Shown here: positions 1 to 4,831 of the stretch, in pieces
Position numbering within the stretch: the stretch's first letter is position 1
Layout: the number at the start of each line of letters is the position of its first letter
Assembly: GCA_031285645.1 (NCBI GenBank)
Contig: JAITVU010000269.1
Location: 1 to 5,697, forward strand
Direction of reading: 5' to 3'
Length of the DNA: 5,697 bases
Origin: Oscillospiraceae bacterium
Lineage (GTDB): Bacteria; Bacillota; Clostridia; Oscillospirales; Ruminococcaceae
Made by a program: the position numbers and the translations under genes
The notes under the pieces: generated by a model
Told to the model about the DNA's origin: nothing
What the model saw: only the letters and a program-made list of their open reading frames with translations
Database searches by the model: none

Positions 1-248
1 TGCATTTCCTCGGACTGCTCGATGATGACGGGGTTGACGAGCTCAATCAGGCCGTCACCGGCGTCAATCGTCACAACGCGCCTTAAAACGCCGACCTGAA
101 CAGCCGCAAGCCCGGCGCCCGGCGCGTCGTACATGGTTTGCGCCATGTCGTCCAGCAACATGTGGAGCCTTTTGTCAAACACGGCGACGTCACGGCTCTT
201 CTTTCTCAGAAAATCGTCGCCGTTCTTAATAATTTTGCGGATTGCCAT
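1..248 (-). CDS. def: Peptide deformylase, N-terminal part (3' end outside window)
   Basis: Peptide deformylase removes the formyl group from the N-terminal methionine of nascent proteins at the ribosome, using an active-site metal. The frame opens with MAIRKIIKNGDDFLRKKSRD, typical of Firmicute Def, and is open for 82 codons to the window edge. Motif I (GxGLAAxQ) is seen as GAGLAAVQ at residues 44-51. Q51 is the expected catalytic glutamine; a valine stands where many Defs have proline. The other two motifs (EGCLS and HExxH) would lie beyond the edge, so catalytic completeness cannot be judged. The ATG at 248 is chosen because conserved sequence begins there and a GGAGGG site lies 10 bases upstream; the nearer ATG at 258 is out of frame. 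It follows priA as in Bacillus and Clostridium, where fmt usually comes next. No convincing promoter is visible upstream. Confidence 0.95.
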   Translation of the reverse strand, partial: MAIRKIIKNGDDFLRKKSRDVAVFDKRLHMLLDDMAQTMYDAPGAGLAAVQVGVLRRVVTIDAGDGLIELVNPVIIEQSEEM

Positions 249-258
249 GTGTGCCCAT

Positions 259-264
259 CCCTCC
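259..264 (-). promoter_or_regulatory. Shine-Dalgarno of def
   Basis: On the minus strand GGAGGG lies 10 bases before the def ATG at 248. The spacing is slightly long but this is the only good site. It fixes the def start, since the ATG touching the site (258-256) is in another frame. Confidence 0.7.
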
Positions 265-342
265 AGAATTGTATATACCGTCAAACCTCTGAAAAGCTGC
301 TTGACGACAGCCGCCTGCAACGGCAGCGAAAGAAGCGAATAA

Positions 343-356
343 CGCGCCGCGGCGCG
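343..356. repeat. 14-base GC-only palindrome
   Basis: CGCGCCGCGGCGCG is a perfect self-complementary sequence, followed by more GCG/CGC repeats to about 361. It is not followed by a T-run on either strand, so it is not an intrinsic terminator. It could be a repeat remnant or a protein-binding site; function unknown. Confidence 0.6.
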
Positions 357-386
357 CGGCGCTTGAAGGCATAGTGAATTCAGTGC

Positions 387-436
387 TAAATCATATAGAA
401 TAAGCGAAAAGCGAAGTAGTGATTGCTTATGATTTA
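387..436. repeat. AT-rich imperfect inverted repeat
   Basis: TAAATCAT (387-394) plus AAGC (402-405) pairs with GCTTATGATTTA (425-436). This gives a 12-base-pair stem with a 7-base bulge on the left arm and about 19 bases in the loop. Its AT-rich composition contrasts with the GC-rich flank. It abuts the MITE-like element at 448 and may be a remnant of another insertion or a regulatory hairpin upstream of def. Confidence 0.45.
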
Positions 437-447
437 AAGAAGACTGT

Positions 448-592
448 TTCTAAGAGCCTGTTTAGTATCTGGGTGTGCTCGGATTTTTGAGCATAATTTT
501 GCCGGATTTTTGATGCGAAGGACGCAGCCTTGCTGACGCAAGGACGACAAGCCGAAAAGACGCGTGCAAAAAGATGCTAAACAGGTTCTAAG
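448..592. mobile_element. MITE-like element with CCTGTTTAG terminal inverted repeats
   Basis: The left end reads AGAGCCTGTTTAGTATC (453-469). The right end, read on the opposite strand, is AGAACCTGTTTAGCATC, matching at 15 of 17 positions. TTCTAAG occurs in direct orientation at both edges (448-454 and 586-592) and may be a target-site duplication, although CTAAG is close to its own reverse complement, so the exact boundary is uncertain. Inside are a direct repeat GGATTTTTGA (481-490 and 504-513) and a perfect 6-base-pair hairpin CCTTGC-TGAC-GCAAGG (528-543). No transposase is encoded, as expected for a non-autonomous element mobilised in trans. It sits between priA and def without disrupting either. 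Confidence 0.7.
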
Positions 593-651
593 CTCCTATG
601 CGGTGTTTTTGTTTTCATCAGCCTCATCGGCAGCCAATATGACTTAACGTA

Positions 652-3069
652 TCAGATTCTGTCATAATACATGTCAACAAAAGCACTCACGGTCTTGCAG
701 TTTTGGTAAAACCAGGCCAGCATATGGTCCAGAAGCGCCCTCATATTTTTCGTATTCCGGCATTTGACGATCAGTTTTTGCCGGTACTTCCCGCTCACTT
801 TGAGCGTGTCGGCCGCAACCGGCCCCAATACCCTGATGGGCAGCCCGGGATAGTCGGCTGCCGCTCTTCTGAACTCCTCGAGGAAAAGCCCCGCCCACTT
901 CATGACCTCTTCAAGCCTTATGCCGACAAAGCCGACGCCCGCCATCGTACAGAAGGGCGGATACAGGTGCAGCTCGCGGCTCCTTATTTCCTGCGCGTAA
1001 AACCCGGGATAATCCTGGTTCGCCGCCAAGGCAATGACAGGGTTATCGGGCGAATAGGTCTGGATCAGGGCGCGTCCGCGCCTGGTCCCGCGCCCGCTTC
1101 TCCCGGCGACCTGCGTGAGCAATGAAAAAGCCCGTTCAAAGCTGCGAAAGTCCATCGCGTAAAGCAATTGGTCGGCCGCCAGCACACCCACAAGCGTCAC
1201 CCGCGGGAAGTGCAGGCCCTTGGCCACCATCTGCGTCCCTATCATTATATCATATTCCCCCGCGGAAAACGCGCTAAACAGCTTTTCATGCGAAAATTTT
1301 GTCAGCGTCGTATCCATATCCACACGCAAAACGCGCGCCGCGGGGTAGAGGGCGCCGAGTTCTTCCTCCAGCTTCTGGGTGCCAAACCCCGTATACTGAA
1401 TCATATCTCCGCCGCATCCGGCGCATTTCACAGGCTTCTTTTTGGTAAACCCGCAGTAATGGCAGACAAGGCTTGCGTTCGCCGTGTGGTAAGTCAGGGA
1501 TACAGAGCAGTGCGGGCATTCCTCCACAGCGCCGCACGAAGGACAGCGCACCAGCGTTGAATAGCCCCGGCGGTTCAGGAGCAGAATGGACTGCTCGCCG
1601 TGCTCGAGGTTGTAGTGGAGCTCGTCCAGCAAGCGCGCGCTGAATGTGTGGGACAGGGAGAGGTTTTCGGCAAAGCGCATGTCGACTGTGTATACATCGG
1701 GCAACACAGCGTCGCCGAAGCGCTCTTTAAGCGGCACAAGGGCATACGTCCCCTTTTTGGCGTGATAATAGCTTTCAACAGACGGTGTGGCGGAACAGAG
1801 CAGTAAAAGCGCGTCACTGCGCGCGCAGCGAAACCGCGCGACATCGCGCGCGTGAAAACGCGGGCTGCGCTCGGCGTGGTATGTGTGTTCCTGTTCCTCA
1901 TCCATGACAATGAGCCCGATATTCGTGAGCGGGGCGAAAACAGCCGAGCGCGTCCCGATCACAATATCGGCGTCCCCCGCTTTAATCCGCTTCCACTCGT
2001 CCATGCGCTCGCCCAAAGACAGCGCGCTGTGCAGCACCGCGACGCGGCTTCCAAAGCGCGCGTGAAAAGCCCGCACCGTCTGGGCGGTCAGGGCGATTTC
2101 GGGCACCATGACGATCACGGAGCGTCCCCGCTCCAGCACTGTCCTGATCAGCGCCAGAAACACCTCGGTCTTGCCCGACCCCGTCACGCCGTAGAGCAGC
2201 GCCGGTTTGGGATCGTCAAGGAGCGCCTCGAGAGCGGCGAGCGCCGCGGCTTGTCCGGGAGAGAGCGCGGGCGCCTGCGTTACGGCTTCATCCGCCCGCT
2301 CGTACGGGTTGCGCAGCCTGGGCGTATCGTAATAGTCCAAAACACCGATTTTGACGAGCCTGTCGGGTACGGCGCGCGTCATGGCGGTGTAATAACACAG
2401 CTCCTTGAGCGAGACGTCGCCGTTTTCCTCAAGAAAAGCCACCGCTTCACGCTGCTTTTTTGTGAGCGGCGTGTCGGGCGGTTCCGGGACCAGGCGCACC
2501 ATACAGAGCTTCTCATCCAAAATGCGCTGGCGCAGTTCCTCTTCCCTGCGCACCACGCCCGCGTCCAAAAGAGCGCTGAAGTCCGCGTTATCCGCCTCGA
2601 TACCGAGCGTTTTCCCCAGGGCTTCCTCCCGCACGCCTTTTTTTCCTTCCAGCCCCGTTATAATGTCCCGCTGGAAAAGCGAAAAGTCCCTTTGGTCATA
2701 ACCGGGCGACAGGCTGTATATGTATCGCGGCTTTATATCGATGCCGGCGGGTATGAGCAGCCTTAAGGCGTCAAACCACGTGCAGAAGGTCTGTTCCTTG
2801 AGATAGCGCAGCAAAACAAGCCCCTGCTCGTCCAGCAAGGGCTCCGCGTCCAGGACGGCGGCAACGGCCTTGATGTTTCGGCCGGGCGTCTCCGCCTGCG
2901 CCGTACTCAGGATCATCCCCGTCCGTGTTTTGTCGCCCCGGCCAAAAGGGACGCGCACCCGGCATCCGGGCCGGGCAATCCCGTCCAGGTCGTCCGGTAT
3001 GGCATAACTATACGCGTGGTCAAACCCGAAGGCCGCGTTCTCAACAACAATATCCGCCGTTTTGTACAA
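652..3069 (-). CDS. priA: Replication restart helicase PriA
   Basis: PriA is a 3'-to-5' superfamily 2 helicase that recognises stalled or repaired forks and reloads the replicative helicase. From the TTG start it is 805 aa, near the upper end for the family. The N-terminal DNA-binding region has YKTADIVVENA and FDHAYSYAIPDDL. Walker A is GVTGSGKT (about 294-301), the DExH box is DEEQ (390-393), and SATPS is at 426-430. Eight zinc-binding cysteines occur in four CxxC pairs (about 509-552). Motif V GTQMVAKGLHF (611-621) and motif VI QVAGRSGRG (653-661) follow. All helicase motifs are intact; DEEQ replaces the more usual DEEH. The TTG at 3069 is preferred because AGGGGG lies 5 bases upstream and homology starts there. 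ATG 3084 lacks such a site, and ATG 3207 would translate a hairpin-rich spacer. Confidence 0.96.
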   Translation of the reverse strand: MYKTADIVVENAAFGFDHAYSYAIPDDLDGIARPGCRVRVPFGRGDKTRTGMILSTAQAETPGRNIKAVAAVLDAEPLLDEQGLVLLRYLKEQTFCTWFDALRLLIPAGIDIKPRYIYSLSPGYDQRDFSLFQRDIITGLEGKKGVREEALGKTLGIEADNADFSALLDAGVVRREEELRQRILDEKLCMVRLVPEPPDTPLTKKQREAVAFLEENGDVSLKELCYYTAMTRAVPDRLVKIGVLDYYDTPRLRNPYERADEAVTQAPALSPGQAAALAALEALLDDPKPALLYGVTGSGKTEVFLALIRTVLERGRSVIVMVPEIALTAQTVRAFHARFGSRVAVLHSALSLGERMDEWKRIKAGDADIVIGTRSAVFAPLTNIGLIVMDEEQEHTYHAERSPRFHARDVARFRCARSDALLLLCSATPSVESYYHAKKGTYALVPLKERFGDAVLPDVYTVDMRFAENLSLSHTFSARLLDELHYNLEHGEQSILLLNRRGYSTLVRCPSCGAVEECPHCSVSLTYHTANASLVCHYCGFTKKKPVKCAGCGGDMIQYTGFGTQKLEEELGALYPAARVLRVDMDTTLTKFSHEKLFSAFSAGEYDIMIGTQMVAKGLHFPRVTLVGVLAADQLLYAMDFRSFERAFSLLTQVAGRSGRGTRRGRALIQTYSPDNPVIALAANQDYPGFYAQEIRSRELHLYPPFCTMAGVGFVGIRLEEVMKWAGLFLEEFRRAAADYPGLPIRVLGPVAADTLKVSGKYRQKLIVKCRNTKNMRALLDHMLAWFYQNCKTVSAFVDMYYDRI

Positions 3070-3074
3070 AGCCG

Positions 3075-3080
3075 CCCCCT
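3075..3080 (-). promoter_or_regulatory. Shine-Dalgarno deciding the priA start
   Basis: AGGGGG on the minus strand is 5 bases before TTG 3069. It lies inside the reading frame if ATG 3084 is used, so it supports the TTG start. Confidence 0.6.
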
Positions 3081-3146
3081 GCATGCAATTGCTGCAATAA
3101 TATTTTTTCACGGCGTCATCAAGCCGTTTCCAGAAACACTTTTTAT

Positions 3147-3258
3147 GAGCCGCAGACCCCAAACGCCGCAAATCTCCCTGTCGGTAAACCGCCGGGGCAT
3201 AGCGCATCCTTATGCGCTATGTCGCCGCGCTTTAAAAAGCGCGGCGGATTTGCGGCTC
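3147..3258 (-). repeat. Multi-hairpin region upstream of priA
   Basis: A closing stem GCCGCAAATC (3165-3174) with GATTTGCGGC (3247-3256) encloses three hairpins: CGGT-AA-ACCG (3182-3191), a perfect 10-base-pair stem CATAGCGCAT-CCTT-ATGCGCTATG (3198-3221), and a perfect 11-base-pair stem CGCCGCGCTTT-AA-AAAGCGCGGCG (3223-3246). An alternative partner for the right arm exists: GAGCCGCA (3147-3154) pairs with TGCGGCTC (3251-3258), excluding part of the first stem. No T-run follows on the minus strand, so it is not a standard terminator. It may be a dispersed palindromic repeat, or a structured leader of priA if transcription starts upstream. No known riboswitch class is recognised. Confidence 0.6.
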
Positions 3259-3285
3259 CGGGTAACGCTGCCTTAAGCACTATGA

Positions 3286-3392
3286 TATGGTCAAACCACT
3301 AAAAAGCCGCTGCTCAACGATCGCTCATAAACACATTCTAAATAGAATGCGCTCGCTCTGTCTCGCAGGCTTTTTTAAGTGGTTTGACTATA
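3286..3392. mobile_element. MITE-like element with TATRGTCAAACCACT ends
   Basis: The left arm TATGGTCAAACCACT (3286-3300) and the reverse complement of the right arm (3378-3392), TATAGTCAAACCACT, differ at one position. The similarity continues inward as AAAAAGCC versus TTAAAAAAGCC. The centre has a perfect inverted repeat CATTCTA-AA-TAGAATG (3334-3349), extendable with G-U pairs in RNA. The element ends in TA on both sides, consistent with the TA target preference of IS630/Tc1-mariner-type transposases; that link is inference. It is about 107 bases, encodes nothing, and lies between the rpoZ terminator and the priA upstream region. Confidence 0.7.
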
Positions 3393-3402
3393 CAGGTTAT
3401 TC

Positions 3403-3420
3403 TTCCCCGCATGCGGGGAA
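3403..3420. repeat. 18-base perfect palindrome
   Basis: TTCCCCGCATGCGGGGAA is perfectly self-complementary and lies only seven bases past the T-run of the rpoZ terminator in the minus direction. It has no T-run of its own. It may add to termination as a second hairpin or be a protein-binding site. Confidence 0.6.
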
Positions 3421-3426
3421 GCAGGC

Positions 3427-3460
3427 AAAAAAGCAATTGTCCGCCCTGTAGGCGGACAAT
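3427..3460 (-). terminator. Intrinsic terminator downstream of rpoZ
   Basis: On the minus strand a 10-base-pair perfect stem ATTGTCCGCC / GGCGGACAAT (3460-3451 with 3445-3436) with a 5-base loop is followed by TGCTTTTTT. This is a classical rho-independent terminator about 105 bases after the rpoZ stop, and it separates the remA-gmk-rpoZ unit from priA. On the plus strand the same stem is followed by GATTTTT, so some bidirectional activity is possible, though no plus-strand gene runs into it. Confidence 0.85.
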
Positions 3461-3566
3461 GATTTTTCCGTTTCACAACCCGCACTGGCGACCGGGCCGG
3501 TACGCAAAACGCGCCCCCGGCTCCTGCGAAATCCGCGGGCCACAACATCACACTTTTTATAAAAGG

Positions 3567-3761
3567 TTAAATATAGTCCGACACCTTCGTCCTGCCGCTG
3601 GCAAACTCCTCAACAGCGATATTCACAGGTTTTTCCGTGAGCATCACATCGTCACGCTCAGCCGCGTCGGCGATATCCCGCGCTCGTTGCGCAACCGCCA
3701 CAACAAATTCGTAATAGCTGTCGTGCTTGTCAATTATCTGATACATGGATGGTCTGAGCAT
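3567..3761 (-). CDS. rpoZ: DNA-directed RNA polymerase omega subunit
   Basis: Omega is the small subunit that wraps the C-terminus of beta-prime and helps assemble and stabilise RNA polymerase. The 64-residue protein matches the short Firmicute form. It begins [20 protein letters not shown], contains the family signature VAVAQRARDI (about residues 21-30), and ends with the conserved KPVNIAVEEFASGRTKV segment. The ATG at 3761 is well supported by GAGGAGGTG seven bases upstream. That start lies 32 bases inside the end of gmk, in a different frame, so translation of the two is probably coupled. Downstream is a strong intrinsic terminator. Nothing appears truncated. Confidence 0.96.
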   Translation of the reverse strand: MLRPSMYQIIDKHDSYYEFVVAVAQRARDIADAAERDDVMLTEKPVNIAVEEFASGRTKVSDYI

Positions 3762-4365
3762 CGCGTAACACCTCCTCTACTAATTCTCTGCAATACTCCG
3801 CCCGGCACTGCGCCGCCGCCACAACGGCCTTCATCTGCGCGGTACAGGCGTCCAAATCGTCGTTGACAACGATATAGTCATATAAATGCGCGCTTTCCAT
3901 CTCTGTGACCGCGATGTTAAGCCGCTCCGCCACATTCCAGGGCGAATCGGTATTGCGGTTGGCCAGGCGCTGCTTGAGCGTCTTCCACGACGGCGGCATT
4001 AAAAAAATAAACACGGCGTCAATGCCCATCTCTTTGATCTTAAGCGCGCCCTGCACCTCAATTTCCAATATAACGTTTTTGCCGCGGGCGCGCTGCTCCT
4101 CTACCATATCCTTGGGCGTGCCGTAATAATTGCCGTTATAATAGGCGTATTCAAGCATCTCGCCCATGGCGGTAAGCTCGCCGAACCGCTCGCGTGTGAT
4201 AAAAAAATAATTTTCGCCATCCACTTCGCCCTCGCGCGGGGCGCGTGTGGTGGCGGAAACAGAGAGCGCGCAATCCGGGTTCTCATCGAGAAAGCGCTTG
4301 AGAACCGTATCCTTACCCGCGCCCGACGGTCCGGAAAAGACAATCAACAGCCCCGGTTTAGTCAT
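3730..4365 (-). CDS. gmk: Guanylate kinase
   Basis: Gmk phosphorylates GMP (and dGMP) to GDP with ATP, an essential cytosolic step in guanine nucleotide supply that also influences the (p)ppGpp balance. The 211-residue protein has the usual length. The P-loop is [10 protein letters not shown] (11-20). The GMP-binding stretch [19 protein letters not shown] spans residues 35-53, followed by the YYGT segment and ILEIEVQGA, where the family usually has D or E before the V/W-QGA. The lid and C-terminal helices follow normally. The start is taken as ATG 4365 because conserved sequence begins at [11 protein letters not shown] and GAGGTGG lies just upstream. The tandem ATG at 4368 is possible but would touch that site. 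The longer frame to 4437 is antisense-like filler within remA. The start overlaps remA by 8 bases and the end overlaps rpoZ by 32. Confidence 0.97.
   Translation of the reverse strand: MTKPGLLIVFSGPSGAGKDTVLKRFLDENPDCALSVSATTRAPREGEVDGENYFFITRERFGELTAMGEMLEYAYYNGNYYGTPKDMVEEQRARGKNVILEIEVQGALKIKEMGIDAVFIFLMPPSWKTLKQRLANRNTDSPWNVAERLNIAVTEMESAHLYDYIVVNDDLDACTAQMKAVVAAAQCRAEYCRELVEEVLRDAQTIHVSDN
3769..3777 (-). promoter_or_regulatory. Shine-Dalgarno of rpoZ inside gmk
   Basis: GAGGAGGTG, seven bases before the rpoZ ATG, is an unusually complete anti-16S match. It is embedded in the gmk codons for the Glu-Glu-Val near the Gmk C-terminus, so the same bases serve as coding sequence and ribosome binding site. 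Confidence 0.85.
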
Positions 4366-4615
4366 CATCCACCTCATTGTCATCGTCGTCAAGGCGGTTT
4401 GCCACGGTTTCAGGCTGCACGGCGGAGAGCACGACATGATCGGAATCGGTGATGATCACAGCCCTTGTGCGCCGGCCATACGTCGCGTCAATCAGCGTGC
4501 CGCGTTCCCGAGCGTCCTGTATAATGCGCTTTATGGGGGCGGACTCCGGGCTGACGATGGCAATGAGCCGGTTTGCCGAAACCATGTTCCCGAAACCGAT
4601 GTTGATAAGCTTCAC
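4358..4615 (-). CDS. remA: RemA-like regulatory protein (DUF370)
   Basis: RemA is a small DNA-binding protein which in Bacillus subtilis activates extracellular matrix and osmoprotection genes, forming ring-like oligomers. Its role in non-Bacillus Firmicutes is less certain. The 85-residue product shows the whole family core: [20 protein letters not shown] at residues 2-21, PIKRII near 27-32, the arginine-rich [20 protein letters not shown] (44-63), then the family-typical end QPETVANRL. An acidic tail [10 protein letters not shown] (76-85) follows. GTG 4615 is the start because GGAGG is 7 bases upstream; the in-frame TTG at 4633 lies upstream of that site. It stands between yicC and gmk, exactly as in Bacillus. 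The acidic tail is encoded by the bases that also carry the gmk ribosome binding site. Confidence 0.94.
   Translation of the reverse strand: MKLINIGFGNMVSANRLIAIVSPESAPIKRIIQDARERGTLIDATYGRRTRAVIITDSDHVVLSAVQPETVANRLDDDDNEVDDD
4369..4375 (-). promoter_or_regulatory. Shine-Dalgarno of gmk inside remA
   Basis: GAGGTGG lies three bases before ATG 4365, within the last codons of remA. The short spacing favours ATG 4365 over ATG 4368. It suggests gmk is translated by ribosomes terminating on remA. Confidence 0.65.
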
Positions 4616-4622
4616 GGTCTTT

Positions 4623-4627
4623 CCTCC
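4623..4627 (-). promoter_or_regulatory. Shine-Dalgarno of remA
   Basis: GGAGG is seven bases before GTG 4615. It decides the start, because the alternative TTG at 4633 lies upstream of it and has no site of its own. Confidence 0.8.
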
Positions 4628-4716
4628 GCTCAATTATAGTATGGGAAATGGAAGAGGGTTTAATACCAGGCGGATTTTCATGACACGGCGGGTCTGATTC
4701 CCCACGGCTCGCCGCC

Positions 4717-4761
4717 CCGCAGAGCGGTATCCTTCGGATACACCGGCTGCTTGCAGCGGTG
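4717..4761. repeat. Hairpin cluster between yicC and remA
   Basis: Three small palindromes stand side by side: CCGC-AGA-GCGG (4717-4727), GTATCC-TTC-GGATAC (4727-4741), and CACC-g-GCTGC-TT-GCAGC-GGTG (4741-4761, one bulged G). No T-run follows on either strand, so this is not a terminator. The rest of the 216-base spacer (4616-4831) holds a CTTTTAAAAG palindrome (4782-4791) and the remA ribosome binding site. The cluster may be a dispersed repeat or a leader structure of remA. Confidence 0.5.
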
Positions 4762-4831
4762 AGCGTCATTATAGCCGGAATCTTTTAAAAGCAGCGGCTT
4801 CGGCGGTATGACACCCTGTCCATCCCCTGTC

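Larger units (their letters stand above)
249..651. other. priA-def intergenic region, no gene
   Basis: About 400 bases with no credible protein. From priA toward def it holds: about 60 bases after the priA stop with no terminator-like hairpin; a MITE-like element (448-592); an AT-rich imperfect inverted repeat (387-436); a GC palindrome (343-356); a possible decayed MITE end (about 273-300); and the def ribosome binding site. The short plus-strand frames at 133-374 run partly over the 5' part of def and show no family features. I found no -35/-10 pair good enough to call a def promoter, so def may be read through from priA or from a promoter I cannot recognise. Confidence 0.7.
3070..3566. other. 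rpoZ-priA intergenic region, no gene
   Basis: About 500 bases occupy the position where coaBC lies in Bacillus subtilis. No CoaBC-like sequence is seen in any frame. From rpoZ toward priA it contains about 105 bases of GC-rich sequence without a recognisable signal, an intrinsic terminator (3427-3460), an 18-base palindrome (3403-3420), a MITE-like element (3286-3392), a multi-hairpin block (3147-3258), and the priA ribosome binding site. A plus-strand open frame over 3384-3866 is antisense to rpoZ and the end of gmk and looks like a shadow. Confidence 0.7.

Noticed and set aside
279..284. TTGACG on the minus strand upstream of def as a -35 element
   Set aside because: The sequence about 17 bases downstream is the ribosome binding site region, not a -10 box. 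The bases are better compared with the MITE terminus.
1852..2766. Plus-strand open frame of 304 codons
   Set aside because: It lies fully antisense to the conserved helicase region of priA, has no recognisable domain, and its arginine- and histidine-rich content fits the complement of GC-biased coding sequence.
3094..3122. TTGATG (3122-3117) with TATTGC 17 bases downstream as a priA promoter
   Set aside because: The -10 match is only three of six; the better TATTAT overlaps it but at a 14-base spacing. Too weak to annotate.
2925..3302. Plus-strand open frame of 125 codons over the priA start and hairpin block
   Set aside because: It is explained by palindromic repeat sequence and antisense priA; no start signal is visible.
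3384..3866. Plus-strand open frame of 160 codons
   Set aside because: It crosses the rpoZ terminator and is antisense to all of rpoZ and the end of gmk. It has no ribosome binding site or family features.
4633..4638. TATAAT on the minus strand just before remA
   Set aside because: A transcript from it would begin at or inside the remA Shine-Dalgarno, and no -35 element lies at the right distance.
4768..4773. TATAAT on the minus strand in the yicC-remA spacer
   Set aside because: The hexamer 17 bases upstream (CGCTGC) does not resemble a -35 element, so a sigma-A promoter cannot be supported on sequence alone.
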